52,869 bases of DNA from an uncultured Pelagibacteraceae bacterium (GTDB lineage: Bacteria; Pseudomonadota; Alphaproteobacteria; Pelagibacterales; Pelagibacteraceae). A program made the position numbers and the translations under genes. The notes beneath the pieces are model-generated. The model worked only from the letters and a program-made list of their open reading frames with translations, had not been told where the DNA came from and ran no database searches. This document shows positions 26,269 through 36,529 of this stretch, piece after piece. Position 1 is the stretch's first letter; each line of letters begins with the position of its first letter. The stretch is from assembly GCA_902539035.1 (NCBI GenBank), contig CACBHL010000005.1:1-52869 (forward strand). The letters are read 5' to 3'.

Positions 26269-26345
26269 CTCTAAATAATGACATTTTTAAAGCATTTTTT
26301 TCATATTTTGTATAAAAGAATGTTTTTAAACCATTTTATAGACAA

Positions 26346-26867
26346 ATGCACAAAAAATTTACTTTAAATATCACTTTGTTATTAATTTTAAGCTTACTAA
26401 TGCTTAATTCCTGTGCAAATCGTGGTGATGCGAGAAAGGTATCACCAAACGTTAAAGATAGAGTAGCAAAAAATATTGAGGAAGGTAGAGGCTTCAGCAT
26501 AAACGAGACTTTCAAGGACTTTGGTGGAGGTGGAACTAAATTTGAATTTGCAAGTTCTAATGAATTATGGAGAGCGTCTTTAGACACAATAGATTTTATG
26601 CCACTAACATCAGCAAACTATAGTGGAGGGGTGATTATAACTGATTGGTATTCAGATAATTCAAATACAGGTGAGAGTATAAAAATTGTTATTAGATTTT
26701 TAACCAATGAAATTAGATCAGATGCGATTGATTTAAAAATTTATTACAAAAAATGTATTTCAACAAATAATTGTTCAATAGATGAAAGAACAAACAATCT
26801 AGTTGTTGAACTAAAAAAAGAAATACTTAAAAAAGCTGCATTATATAAAAATCAATCTAAAGAATAA
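26346..26867 (+). CDS. DUF3576-type lipoprotein
   Basis: A 173-residue lipoprotein: hydrophobic signal with lipobox LNSC (Cys23), then a domain rich in charged residues with [20 protein letters not shown] and IITDWYSDN, typical of the DUF3576 family found before leuS in alphaproteobacteria. Its biochemical function is not known. It precedes leuS by 17 bp and then lptE, suggesting an envelope-linked role. It is divergent from the porin gene. Confidence 0.85.
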   Translation: MHKKFTLNITLLLILSLLMLNSCANRGDARKVSPNVKDRVAKNIEEGRGFSINETFKDFGGGGTKFEFASSNELWRASLDTIDFMPLTSANYSGGVIITDWYSDNSNTGESIKIVIRFLTNEIRSDAIDLKIYYKKCISTNNCSIDERTNNLVVELKKEILKKAALYKNQSKE

Positions 26868-26884
26868 AAAATCTCAGTAATTTA

Positions 26885-29419
26885 GTGGAAAGATACAATT
26901 TTAAAAAAATTGAAAATTATTGGCAAAATTATTGGGATAACAATAATTTTTTTAAAACAAAATTAAATAAAAATAAAAAAAAGTTTTACTGCCTTGAAAT
27001 GTTTCCTTACCCATCTGGAAAAATTCATATGGGACATGTGAGGAATTATACAATAGGAGATGTTCTTGCTAGATACAAAGCTTTACAAGGTTTCAACGTT
27101 TTACATCCAATGGGATGGGACTCCTTTGGTATGCCCGCAGAAAATGCAGCGCGTCAAAATAATTTAGATCCAGAAACATGGACAAATTCCAATATTACGA
27201 ATATGAAAAGGCAGTTAAAAAAACTTGGACTTTCTATTGATTGGGATAGAGAAATTTCCACATGTTCACCAGAATATTATAAGCATCAACAAAAACTGTT
27301 TCTAGATCTGTACGATAAAGGTTTGGTTTATAGAAAAGAGCAATATGTAAATTGGGACCCAATTGATGAGACAGTACTAGCAAATGAACAAGTAATAGAT
27401 GGAAAGGGTTGGAGATCAGGTGCTACAGTTGAGAGAAAAAAACTTAATCAATGGTTTTTCAATATAACAAATTTTTCTCAGGAATTGTTAGAAGGTTTGA
27501 GTGGTCTAGAGCTTTGGCCTGAAAAAGTTAAGACAATGCAAAAAAACTGGATTGGAAAATCGTTTGGATGCGAGATTGAATTTAAAATTGAGTCAGAAAA
27601 AGTAAACAAAATTAAATGCTTTACAACAAGGCCAGATACTTTATTTGGAATGTCATTTTTGGCTATATCAGTAGATCATCCTATTTCGAATTTTTATAAA
27701 GATGATAAAGAATTTTTAGATTTTAAAAATAAATGTTCAATGATGGGAACTACAGAGGAATCAATTGCTAATGCAGAAAAAATTGGTTTTAAAACTGATT
27801 TAGTTGCAATCAACCCACTGCAACCAGAAAGTAAAGTACCAGTTTATTTTGCTAATTTTGTTTTAATGGATTATGGTTTTGGAGCAGTATTTGGTTGTCC
27901 TGCTCATGATCAAAGAGATTTGGATTTTGCCAGAAAATATAAATTAAAAGTCACACCAGTTGTTACACCAGATATAAAAGATATGAATTTTGAAATTAAA
28001 AATAAAGCTTACACTGGTCCAGGATATATTTTTAACTCAAGTTTTCTGGATGGTCTAAAAAGTCCAAATGAGTCAATTATAAAAACGATAGAATACTTAG
28101 AGAAAAAAAAAATTGCTAAAAGAAAAATTAATTTCAGGTTGAAAGACTGGGGGATTTCTAGACAGAGATATTGGGGCTGTCCAATTCCAATAGTCTACGA
28201 TGAAAATCAAATACCTCACAAAGTACCTTTAGATATGCTGCCAGTCAAACTTCCAAAGATAAAAAAATTGCAGCCAACCGGTAATCCTCTAGATAACATG
28301 AAAGAGTGGAAGGAAGTTGAAATTAAAGGAAAAAAATATCTAAGAGAGACAGATACTTTAGATACATTTGTTGACTCTTCTTGGTATTTTCTAAGATTTT
28401 GCTCTCCTGAGAGTCTAGACTTTGAATTTAAAAAAGACGAAATTGATTACTGGATGCCTGTGGATCAATACATAGGTGGTGTAGAACATGCTATATTGCA
28501 CTTATTATATTCAAGATTTTTTATGCATGCTATTTCTTATAAAAGAAAAGAGTTTGGTTTAAAAGAACCATTTAAAGGATTGTTTACTCAAGGTATGGTC
28601 TGCCATGAAACATACAAAGACAGTAACAATAATTGGATAAGTCCAGATGAAGTAATCACTATAGATGGCGAAAAATACCTTAAAGCTGACAAAAAAATAA
28701 AAATTTCAGTTGGACCTTCAGAATCCATGTCAAAGTCAAAGAGAAACACAATAGATCCTGAAACAATAATTGAAAGTTTTGGAGCTGATGCTGTTAGGTT
28801 ATTTATTTTATCAGATAGTCCACCAGAAAAAGACGTACAATGGTCAGACGAAGGTATTAATTCATCTTACAAGTTTTTAAATAGATTTTGGGACTTACAT
28901 TTGAAAATTATAGCAATGATTGAAAAAAATTATGATAAAGACCCAGATACAGAATTTGAGAAATTAACAAATAAATTTATTAAAAAAGTTTCAGATAATT
29001 TAGACAATTTTAGCTACAACATAATTATAGCAAATATTCACGAGATATTTTCTTTTTTGAATAAAGCAATTGCGAGAAAATATAGCAAAAAAACTATAAT
29101 TGAAAATTATAAAAAAATTCTAACAATTATATGTCCAATAATTCCTCATTTTTCTTTTGAATGTTTAAACCAAATTGATAAAAATAAAAATTACATATGG
29201 CCCTCGTATGACAAGAAAATTTTATTAGAAAAAATAATTCCCTTAGTTGTTCAAATAAATGGAAAAAAGAGACTTGTCGTAAAAGTCGATAGAGATATTA
29301 AAGAAGAGAATGTAATAGATATAATTTTTAAACACGAAAATATAAAAAAATACCTTGAAAATAAAGAGATTAAAAAGAAAATTTTTGTTCCTAATAGATT
29401 AATCAACATTATAATTTAG
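26885..29419 (+). CDS. leuS: Leucyl-tRNA synthetase
   Basis: A class I synthetase for tRNA-Leu, 844 residues. HMGH (residues 48-51, in [12 protein letters not shown]) is the HIGH motif; an editing domain follows ([24 protein letters not shown]). The KMSKS-type loop is MSKSKRN near residue 615. The C-terminal anticodon-binding region is present but compact. The start codon is GTG at 26885, 17 bp after the DUF3576 gene; no ATG fits better. lptE follows by 2 bp and then holA, the usual alphaproteobacterial order. Confidence 0.98.
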   Translation: MERYNFKKIENYWQNYWDNNNFFKTKLNKNKKKFYCLEMFPYPSGKIHMGHVRNYTIGDVLARYKALQGFNVLHPMGWDSFGMPAENAARQNNLDPETWTNSNITNMKRQLKKLGLSIDWDREISTCSPEYYKHQQKLFLDLYDKGLVYRKEQYVNWDPIDETVLANEQVIDGKGWRSGATVERKKLNQWFFNITNFSQELLEGLSGLELWPEKVKTMQKNWIGKSFGCEIEFKIESEKVNKIKCFTTRPDTLFGMSFLAISVDHPISNFYKDDKEFLDFKNKCSMMGTTEESIANAEKIGFKTDLVAINPLQPESKVPVYFANFVLMDYGFGAVFGCPAHDQRDLDFARKYKLKVTPVVTPDIKDMNFEIKNKAYTGPGYIFNSSFLDGLKSPNESIIKTIEYLEKKKIAKRKINFRLKDWGISRQRYWGCPIPIVYDENQIPHKVPLDMLPVKLPKIKKLQPTGNPLDNMKEWKEVEIKGKKYLRETDTLDTFVDSSWYFLRFCSPESLDFEFKKDEIDYWMPVDQYIGGVEHAILHLLYSRFFMHAISYKRKEFGLKEPFKGLFTQGMVCHETYKDSNNNWISPDEVITIDGEKYLKADKKIKISVGPSESMSKSKRNTIDPETIIESFGADAVRLFILSDSPPEKDVQWSDEGINSSYKFLNRFWDLHLKIIAMIEKNYDKDPDTEFEKLTNKFIKKVSDNLDNFSYNIIIANIHEIFSFLNKAIARKYSKKTIIENYKKILTIICPIIPHFSFECLNQIDKNKNYIWPSYDKKILLEKIIPLVVQINGKKRLVVKVDRDIKEENVIDIIFKHENIKKYLENKEIKKKIFVPNRLINIII

Positions 29420-29421
29420 AG

Positions 29422-29877
29422 ATGTTTAAAAAAATTATAACAATAATATTTATCACACTTTTTTTGTATAGTTGTGATTATTCTCCATTGTATTCAAATA
29501 AAAATTTAAAAAAAATAAATTTAGATGTATCGAAGATTGAAGGAGATAAGGAACTTAATAAATACATAATGTCAGATTTAAATAAATATTTCAATCGTGA
29601 CGGTAAAGAAGTTAAATTGAGTGTAATTACAAACTACTCAAAAAATATTGCCTCAAGAGATACAAAGGGTTCTATATCAAATTATAAATTGATAGCCAAC
29701 GCTACTTTTAATATTGAAGTCAATGGTAACATACAAACTGTTTCATTTACCGAAGATTTTATAATGAAAAATTTAGACGATAATTTTGAAAAAAATAATT
29801 ATGAAAAAACAATTAAGAAAAATTTTAGTAATAGTATTACTGACAAACTAATAATAAAAATCTCCTCAATAAGATGA
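29422..29877 (+). CDS. lptE: LPS-assembly lipoprotein LptE
   Basis: A 151-residue lipoprotein with signal peptide and lipobox LYSC (Cys18), followed by DYSPLYS, typical of LptE. LptE plugs the LptD barrel that inserts LPS into the outer membrane. The family is poorly conserved, so the call rests on the lipobox, the CDYSPLY start, the size and the leuS-lptE-holA order. Its end overlaps holA by 4 bp. Confidence 0.85.
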   Translation: MFKKIITIIFITLFLYSCDYSPLYSNKNLKKINLDVSKIEGDKELNKYIMSDLNKYFNRDGKEVKLSVITNYSKNIASRDTKGSISNYKLIANATFNIEVNGNIQTVSFTEDFIMKNLDDNFEKNNYEKTIKKNFSNSITDKLIIKISSIR

Positions 29878-30866
29878 TAATTAAATTTTTTGAATTAAAA
29901 AAAATAAGTTTAAAAAAAAATAATTTTTTTTTATTTTATGGAAAAAATGATGGTTTAAAGAAATCAGCAATTGATGAATTAATAAAAAATGATCAAAAAG
30001 TATCAACTTATGATGAAAAAGAAATTATAGAAAATCGAAATGAATTTTTGGAGGATTGCTTTACAAAATCACTTTTTGATGAAGAAAAAAAAATTATTAT
30101 AAAACGCGCAACTGATAAAATTCAGAAAATTTTAGAAGAAATTCACTCAAAGAAATTAAAAGACACTACGATAATTGTTAATTCTGACAGTCTTGAAAAA
30201 AAATCAAAATTAAGGACATTTTTTGAGAAAGATGAAAATCTAATTTGTGTTCCTTTTTATCCAGACAATTTTGAAACTCTTTTAAGGTTAGCAAATAATA
30301 TTGTAAGAGATAAAAAAATTACCATATCTCATGAAAATATTAATATTATTGTGAATAAATGTAACGGTGATAGAGAAAATTTGATAAATGAATTTAAAAA
30401 AATTGAATATTTCAGTAAAAATGGAAAAAAACTCACCTTAGAAAATATATCAAAATTAACCAATATAATTGAAAATTATAGCATTTCTGAACTTATAGAC
30501 AATTGTCTTGCGAAAAATCAAAAAAAAATAATTAGCATATTGAACGAAAATAATTTTAATAAAGAAGACTGCATTATAATTACAAGAACATTTCTAAATA
30601 AATCTAAAAAAATTTTAGCACTTTCTAAAAATTACGAAGAAAACAAAAATATTGATCTAACAATATCCTCGGCAAAACCACCTATTTTTTGGAAGGAAAA
30701 GGAAATTACCAAACAACAAATATATAAATGGTCCTCAAAAAATATTAAAAAACTTATCTACAAATTAACTGAACTAGAACTACTTGTGAAAAAAGACTTA
30801 AACAATTCCATTAATTTAGTTGTCGACTTTATTTTGGAACTAGTATCGTCAAAAACTAATAATTAG
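29874..30866 (+). CDS. holA: DNA polymerase III delta subunit
   Basis: HolA opens the sliding clamp within the clamp loader. The 330-residue protein is divergent but has the AAA-like fold outline: FLFYGKNDGLKKSAIDEL at the front, IIVNSDSLEKKSKLRTFFE (about 100-118), IVNKCNGDRENLINEFKKI and a C-terminal collar region. It overlaps lptE by 4 bp at its start and the convergent parB by 11 bp at its end. Its position by leuS-lptE supports the call. Confidence 0.88.
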   Translation: MIIKFFELKKISLKKNNFFLFYGKNDGLKKSAIDELIKNDQKVSTYDEKEIIENRNEFLEDCFTKSLFDEEKKIIIKRATDKIQKILEEIHSKKLKDTTIIVNSDSLEKKSKLRTFFEKDENLICVPFYPDNFETLLRLANNIVRDKKITISHENINIIVNKCNGDRENLINEFKKIEYFSKNGKKLTLENISKLTNIIENYSISELIDNCLAKNQKKIISILNENNFNKEDCIIITRTFLNKSKKILALSKNYEENKNIDLTISSAKPPIFWKEKEITKQQIYKWSSKNIKKLIYKLTELELLVKKDLNNSINLVVDFILELVSSKTNN

Positions 30867-31704
30867 CTTTAATTATATCTATAAGCTTATTTAATTGATC
30901 TAAATCTTTATATTCGAAAGTAATTTTACCTTTATTGTTTTTCTTATTTTTAATTTCGACATTTAAACCAATTTTATTAACGATAGACATTTCAAGGTGC
31001 ATAATGTTTGCATCCTTTAAATTTTTAGATATTGTTCTTTTATTTTTAAAAAGTTTCACAAAATTCTCGGTTTGCCTTACTGAAAGTTTTTTTTCAATTA
31101 TTTTATTGGCGACAAAACTGGTATTTTCCAAACCAACCAGAATTTTTGCATGCCCGGCTGATAATTTTTGATTTTCAATTAGTTTTATCACCTCATCTGG
31201 AAGTGACAAAAGTCTAAGTGCGTTTGAAATATAGCTTCGGCTTTTACCTATAAATTTTGAGACTTTTTCTTGATTATAAGAGAATTCGTCTATCAATTTT
31301 TTATATCCTTGTGCTTCCTCTAAAGGGTTTAAATCATTTCTTTGTACATTTTCAACAATTGCAAATTCTAACGATTTTAAATCATCTGCCTCCGTTATAA
31401 CCACAGGCACCTCATGAAGACCTACTTTTTGAGCCGCAAGCCACCTTCTCTCTCCAGCAATTATTTCGAACTTTAATTGATCATGATTTGATTTTCGAAC
31501 AATAATCGGTTGCAAAATTCCTCTTTCTCTAATTGAATTTGCAAGTTCATTTAAATTTTCCTCATCAAATATTTTTCTAGGTTGATATTTGTTTGGTACA
31601 AGATCACTTATTGATAATTTGTTTTTTTGAATTTCAACTTTGGTTTCACCAATAAGAGATGATAAGCCTCTTCCAAGACCTTTTTTTATTTTATTAGAAT
31701 CCAT
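30856..31704 (-). CDS. parB: Chromosome-partitioning protein ParB
   Basis: ParB is a CTP-dependent clamp that loads at parS and spreads. At 282 residues it has the N-terminal ParA-stimulating segment GLGRGLSSLIGE (9-20), the CTP/arginine motif GERRWLAAQ (84-92), VENVQRNDLNPLEEAQG, and a helix-turn-helix around KFIGKSRSYISNALRLL that binds parS. A C-terminal dimerisation part follows. Its start overlaps the parA stop by one base. A perfect parS lies 1.4 kb away in rsmG. Confidence 0.97.
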   Translation of the reverse strand: MDSNKIKKGLGRGLSSLIGETKVEIQKNKLSISDLVPNKYQPRKIFDEENLNELANSIRERGILQPIIVRKSNHDQLKFEIIAGERRWLAAQKVGLHEVPVVITEADDLKSLEFAIVENVQRNDLNPLEEAQGYKKLIDEFSYNQEKVSKFIGKSRSYISNALRLLSLPDEVIKLIENQKLSAGHAKILVGLENTSFVANKIIEKKLSVRQTENFVKLFKNKRTISKNLKDANIMHLEMSIVNKIGLNVEIKNKKNNKGKITFEYKDLDQLNKLIDIIKANY

Positions 31705-32498
31705 TAAGCAGCACTCCCCATTGTTTTATCTTGATTTAAAAATTCATCCGTAAAACTAAAATATGCTTTGCTACCAGGACATGTCTTGTCATATATTAAA
31801 ACAGGCATTCCGTGTGAGGGTGCCTCTGACAGTCTAACGTTTCTGGGGATTACTGTAGAATAAACTTTTTCATTAAAATAATCTCTGGCCTCTTTCTCAA
31901 CTTGAGATGACAACTTATTTCTTTTATCATACATAGTTAATAGTATTCCTCTAATGTTCAACTCAGGGTTAAGATTTACTTTTATTCTCTCAATTGTTTT
32001 CATTAACTGTGTTAAGCCCTCTAAAGCAAAAAATTCTGTTTGGAGTGGAACTAAAAGTGAGTTTGAGCTTACCAGTGCCATTACAGTCAAGAGACTTAAA
32101 GATGGAGGACAATCAATCAATATATAGTCATATGTACCTCCAGAATTGTTTAAATATGCGGTTAATTTTACTTTTAACAAGAAAGCTCTGTTATTGTCAT
32201 CAGCCGTCTCAACTTCAAGTCCAGATAAATCTACGTTAGATGTTATTATGTCAAGATTTTCAAACTGAGTTTTTTTAATTACGTCGTTTATTTCTTTAGT
32301 TCCATTAAGAACCCCGTAAATTGTCTCTGAAGAACTTTCCATGTTAGATAATCCAAGACCAGTAGTTGCATTTCCCTGTGGGTCTAGGTCTAAAACTAGA
32401 GTTTTCTTGTTCTGTTGAGATAAACCTGCTGCTAAATTAATTGCTGATGTTGTTTTACCAACCCCACCCTTTTGATTTATGACTGAAATGATTTGCAT
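31704..32498 (-). CDS. parA: Chromosome-partitioning ATPase ParA
   Basis: ParA is a deviant-Walker ATPase that moves ParB-parS complexes. The 264-residue protein has KGGVGKTT (residues 10-17) with the signature Lys10, DLDPQGNATTGLG and YDYILIDCPPSLSLLT. It directly abuts rsmG and is followed by parB: the conserved mnmG-rsmG-parA-parB block. Confidence 0.98.
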   Translation of the reverse strand: MQIISVINQKGGVGKTTSAINLAAGLSQQNKKTLVLDLDPQGNATTGLGLSNMESSSETIYGVLNGTKEINDVIKKTQFENLDIITSNVDLSGLEVETADDNNRAFLLKVKLTAYLNNSGGTYDYILIDCPPSLSLLTVMALVSSNSLLVPLQTEFFALEGLTQLMKTIERIKVNLNPELNIRGILLTMYDKRNKLSSQVEKEARDYFNEKVYSTVIPRNVRLSEAPSHGMPVLIYDKTCPGSKAYFSFTDEFLNQDKTMGSAA

Positions 32499-33152
32499 TT
32501 ATTTTTTTTTAATTTTTTTTTTAATTTTTTTCACATTTAATAAAAAAGATTCATCGCTAGTTAGACTTTTTTTTTCAGAATAATCTAAATCCCAATCCTT
32601 TAAGGTATTTTGAAAAATTTCTCGTCCACTCTTACCCATAAAAAAAATTATATTTGAAAAATTAGAAAAATTTTCATCCACTAAATCTAAAACTACTGGC
32701 ATTGGTTTAAATGCTCTGGACATTATTGTTCCAGTTTCTATTTTTTTTTCTTCAAAAATATTTTTTTGTATTATTTCTGTTTTTAGATTTAATTTTGTAG
32801 AGACATTCCTAAGAAAATGGCTTTTATGGTAGCTTTTTTCATAAAGCTTGACCTTGATATTTTTTTTTAGATTTTTAAGTAAAATTGCTATAATTATGCC
32901 CGGCATGCCACTACCTGAACCTATATCTGTGGTTGTATTACTATTAAAGTCAACAATATCAATAATTTGCGCAGAATCAATAATATGTCGCTCTATTATA
33001 TCATTTTTGTTATTAAATTTATCGCTAATTAAGTTGATTTTCTCGTTTTTTTCTAAGATCATTGATATATAGCTTTCAAAATCTGAAAATGTTTCACGTG
33101 AAACATTTAGTCCTGAAAGTTTTGAGTAAGAATTTATAATTTCTTGATCCAT
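32499..33152 (-). CDS. rsmG: 16S rRNA (guanine-527 N7)-methyltransferase RsmG
   Basis: RsmG methylates G527 of 16S rRNA. The 217-residue protein contains LNVSRETF near residue 13, TDIGSGSGMPGI (SAM-binding loop), EKSYHKSHFLRNVS and MSRAFKP. The NVSRET segment is encoded by the parS palindrome at 33090-33105, so the site constrains the protein sequence or was fixed through it. The gene ends in a lysine-rich tail encoded by long A-runs. Start and stop abut mnmG and parA. Confidence 0.96.
   Translation of the reverse strand: MDQEIINSYSKLSGLNVSRETFSDFESYISMILEKNEKINLISDKFNNKNDIIERHIIDSAQIIDIVDFNSNTTTDIGSGSGMPGIIIAILLKNLKKNIKVKLYEKSYHKSHFLRNVSTKLNLKTEIIQKNIFEEKKIETGTIMSRAFKPMPVVLDLVDENFSNFSNIIFFMGKSGREIFQNTLKDWDLDYSEKKSLTSDESFLLNVKKIKKKIKKK
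33090..33105. promoter_or_regulatory. parS centromere site within rsmG
   Basis: TGTTTCACGTGAAACA is a perfect 16-bp palindrome identical to the universal bacterial parS consensus. It lies inside the 5' part of rsmG, about 0.6 kb before parA, and 7.2 kb from the hemE-side edge of the putative origin. It would bind ParB. Confidence 0.95.
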
Positions 33153-35023
33153 TAAGCTATATGCTTAATAGACTTTCTTTTTACATGTGACAACAAAATA
33201 TATACAGCAGCAGGAGTAATTCCGTCAATTCTTAAAGCCTGACCCATAGTTTTAGGCTTAATCTGGTTAAATTTTGCCTTTACCTCATTCGATAGCCCTG
33301 AAAGCTTATTATAATCAATTTTTTCAGGAATTATAAGGTTTTCATCTCTTTTAAATGCAAGAATGTCTGCTTTTTGCTTTTTTAAATAGCCTCTATAATG
33401 AGCATTTATTTCTATCTGCTCATCAATTTCGTTATCATAATAGGGTATATCACTCCAAATTTCTCTTATTTTAGGCATATCGACACCTTTTTGAGTTAAA
33501 ATTTCATTCGAAGACCTAAGTATTCCATCTTTAGCTATCTTTATACCATAACTTTCTGCTTTATTTGGAGAAATATGAGATTTAAACATTTTATTGGAAA
33601 TATTCTTTAATTTTTGAGATTTATCCAAATAAATCTCCTTTCTTTGATCTCCAATTAATCCAATTTCAATGCCTTTATCAGTCAATCTTTGATCAGCATT
33701 ATCTGCTCTCAAGCTTAATCTGTATTCTGCTCTAGAAGTAAACATTCTATAAGGTTCAGCAACACCTTTGGTTACTAAATCATCAATCATTACTCCTATA
33801 TATGCATCAGATCTATCTAATATAAATGGTTCTTGTCCCTTGATTGATAACGCAGCATTTATTCCAGCAATAAGTCCTTGGGATGCAGCTTCCTCATAAC
33901 CAGTGGTTCCGTTTATTTGGCCAGCTAAATAAAGATTATTAATTTTCTTGGTTTCAAGAGTTAGAAAGAGCTCCCTCGGATCTACATAATCGTACTCGAT
34001 AGCATAACCAGGTCTAATAATTTTTACATTCTCTAAACCATTGATATTATTACATATTTCTTGCTGCACTTCACTCGGCAGTGACGTAGAGATTCCATTT
34101 GGATAAATTGTATGGTCATTTAACCCTTCTGGCTCCAAAAATATCTGATGTCGAGCTTTATCCGTGAATTTTACTATTTTATCCTCTATAGATGGACAGT
34201 ATCTTGGTCCTACACCTTTTATGCTACCCGAGTACATTGCACTCTTCGATAAATTTTTTTCTATTATCTTATGTACCTTGTGATTGGTGTAAGTCATCTT
34301 ACATGATACTTGTTTGTTTAAATTTTTTTTTGTTAGAAAAGAAAAAAAATAAGGATCGTCATCTGCAAACTGTTCTTCTAAATTTTTATAATTTATAGTT
34401 CTTGAATCTAGTCGAGGAGGGGTTCCAGTTTTTAATCTTCCAATTTTGAATTCGTATTTTTTTAATTGTTCACTTAGGCCTGTGGAAGGTTTCTCATCAT
34501 ATCTTCCTGCTGGTGTTCTTTCATCACCTATATGTATCAAACCGTTTAAAAAAGTGCCCGTTGTTAGTATTAACTTACTACATGTAATTTTTTTACCTTT
34601 TTTTGTTTCAAAACCACTTATCGTGTTTTTATTAAAAATAAACTTAATAACAGGGTCAGAAAAAATGCTTAAATTACAGTAGTTTGCAAGTTTTTCTTGC
34701 ATATATTTTCGATATAAATATCTATCTGACTGTGTTCTTGGTCCACGAACAGCAGGACCTCTACTTCTGTTTAGCAACCTAAATTGAATTCCTGACTTGT
34801 CAGCAATCTCTCCCATAACACCATCTAGAGCATCTATCTCTCTTACTAAATGGCCTTTACCTAATCCACCAATAGCGGGATTGCACGACATCTCACCAAT
34901 CGTTTCAATCTTATGAGTAAATAGAGCAGTGTTAACTCCTAAACGTGCAGAAGCTGTTGCAGCTTCACAACCTGCATGTCCGCCACCGATTACTACTACA
35001 TCAAATGCTAAATCATTTTTCAT
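33152..35023 (-). CDS. mnmG: tRNA uridine-5-carboxymethylaminomethyl synthesis enzyme MnmG (GidA)
   Basis: MnmG is the FAD-dependent partner of MnmE that modifies wobble uridines. At 623 residues the length is standard. The dinucleotide motif is [10 protein letters not shown] (13-22), followed by [37 protein letters not shown] (a conserved Cys) and [16 protein letters not shown]. The C-terminal helical region ([23 protein letters not shown]) is intact. It abuts rsmG and follows mnmE by 117 bp. Confidence 0.98.
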   Translation of the reverse strand: MKNDLAFDVVVIGGGHAGCEAATASARLGVNTALFTHKIETIGEMSCNPAIGGLGKGHLVREIDALDGVMGEIADKSGIQFRLLNRSRGPAVRGPRTQSDRYLYRKYMQEKLANYCNLSIFSDPVIKFIFNKNTISGFETKKGKKITCSKLILTTGTFLNGLIHIGDERTPAGRYDEKPSTGLSEQLKKYEFKIGRLKTGTPPRLDSRTINYKNLEEQFADDDPYFFSFLTKKNLNKQVSCKMTYTNHKVHKIIEKNLSKSAMYSGSIKGVGPRYCPSIEDKIVKFTDKARHQIFLEPEGLNDHTIYPNGISTSLPSEVQQEICNNINGLENVKIIRPGYAIEYDYVDPRELFLTLETKKINNLYLAGQINGTTGYEEAASQGLIAGINAALSIKGQEPFILDRSDAYIGVMIDDLVTKGVAEPYRMFTSRAEYRLSLRADNADQRLTDKGIEIGLIGDQRKEIYLDKSQKLKNISNKMFKSHISPNKAESYGIKIAKDGILRSSNEILTQKGVDMPKIREIWSDIPYYDNEIDEQIEINAHYRGYLKKQKADILAFKRDENLIIPEKIDYNKLSGLSNEVKAKFNQIKPKTMGQALRIDGITPAAVYILLSHVKRKSIKHIA

Positions 35024-35140
35024 CAGCTAAACTTATATGTGATTGATTTATTTACAAGATACCTCTTATTATTGACGAATAAGTATTGAATATCAACGAT
35101 TTCTGCAAAAAAATGACTAAAAACCTTGATAAATTGCTTA

Positions 35141-36472
35141 TTATTTACCTATGCAAAAATCATTGAAAATACTGCCTAATATCTCCTCAACGTCAACTTT
35201 TCCAACTATCATACCTAAATGCCTCGTGGCCAATCTTAAATCCTCAGCTGCTTTGTCAAAATCTTCAATTTCATTTTTTTTATTAAAGTTTTTTAAGTGA
35301 TCTAAACATTGTTGTAGATGTTGTCTGTGCCTTTCTCTAGTAATTAGAATATCACCACTTGTTATAAATTTACTTTTTAAATTATTTTTTATTTTCAAAA
35401 TTAAATCGTCAATACTTAGATTGTCTTTAATTGAAATTAAAACGTGATTAATTTTTTTTATTTCAGGATCAATATCTTTTTCTAAAAGATCTGATTTATT
35501 AATGACCAAAATTGCATTTTCATCCAATAATTTCCTCAAAACATCAGTAAAATCAAGGTTTTTAGCATCTACAACTACTAGCTTGAGGTCTGCTTCCTCA
35601 GCTCTGTTAAGAGATAATTTTATACCTTTCTTTTCAATTTCATTTTGAGATTCTCTAATACCAGCAGTGTCGGAAACGATAACTGGGTAACCTTCAATAT
35701 TAAGATGTGTTTCTATTACATCCCTTGTAGTTCCTGCAATTTCAGAGACGATTGCAACATCTCTATTAGATAAATGATTTAGCAAACTAGACTTACCTGC
35801 ATTAGTTGGTCCAAGAATTGCAATTTTAAAACCTTCTCTAATTCTCTCTCCAACTTTTTGATCATCTAAAATATTTTCAATACTTTTTAAAACTTCATCT
35901 GAACTTTTTTTAATTTCGTTTAAAATATTGCTTGGTAAATCTTCATCAGGAAAATCTATTTTTGCCTCTACATGAGATAAAATTTTTAAAAGTTTTTCTC
36001 TTAAATAATTAAATTTATCTGATGACTTCCCACTCATTATTTTGATTGCTTGTTGTCTTTGAATTTCAGTTTCGGATGAAATTAAGTCAGCGATACTCTC
36101 TGCTTTTAGTAAATTTATTTTCCCATTTTGGAAAGCAAGCTTGGTAAATTCTCCAGGTTCAGCTAAACGACAATTTTTAATTTTCGAGATGTTGGTATGT
36201 ATGGCATCTATTACTGCTTTGCTTCCATGCACCTGTATTTCAGCCATATCCTCACCTGTGTAGCTCTCAGGGCCAGGAAACCATAATATTATACCCTCAT
36301 CTATAAGCTCAGAAGTGTTGATTTTGTTGATTTTTCTGAGTGTTGCTTCTCTTGGCTTCGGTACACCCTTGCCGGTCATTAACTCTATCGCTTTTGAGGT
36401 ATCTTCGCCTGAAATTCTTACAACGGCTATACCTGAAATTCCTGGTCCACTGGATAAAGCATAAATTGTCAT
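35141..36472 (-). CDS. mnmE: tRNA-modification GTPase MnmE (TrmE)
   Basis: MnmE acts with MnmG on wobble uridines. The 443-residue protein has the N-terminal tetrahydrofolate-binding domain (LSSGPGISGIAVVRISG), central helical part, G domain with GPTNAGKSSLLN (about residue 225), a G2/G3 region AGTTRDVIE and DTAGIRES, NKSD, and the invariant C-terminal CIGK (440-443). The start is separated from rho by 57 bp. Confidence 0.98.
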   Translation of the reverse strand: MTIYALSSGPGISGIAVVRISGEDTSKAIELMTGKGVPKPREATLRKINKINTSELIDEGIILWFPGPESYTGEDMAEIQVHGSKAVIDAIHTNISKIKNCRLAEPGEFTKLAFQNGKINLLKAESIADLISSETEIQRQQAIKIMSGKSSDKFNYLREKLLKILSHVEAKIDFPDEDLPSNILNEIKKSSDEVLKSIENILDDQKVGERIREGFKIAILGPTNAGKSSLLNHLSNRDVAIVSEIAGTTRDVIETHLNIEGYPVIVSDTAGIRESQNEIEKKGIKLSLNRAEEADLKLVVVDAKNLDFTDVLRKLLDENAILVINKSDLLEKDIDPEIKKINHVLISIKDNLSIDDLILKIKNNLKSKFITSGDILITRERHRQHLQQCLDHLKNFNKKNEIEDFDKAAEDLRLATRHLGMIVGKVDVEEILGSIFNDFCIGK

Positions 36473-36529
36473 TTGAAGATTATAACTTCAAATTTATACC
36501 ACTGTAAAACTTAAATTAAATTAAATTTG

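Noticed and set aside
35024..35140. Inverted repeat CTTATT-N7-AATAAG (35065-35083) and a TTATTTACA DnaA-like 9-mer between mnmE and mnmG.
   Set aside because: Short and AT-rich; one copy each; no supporting context, and the hemE gap is a better origin.
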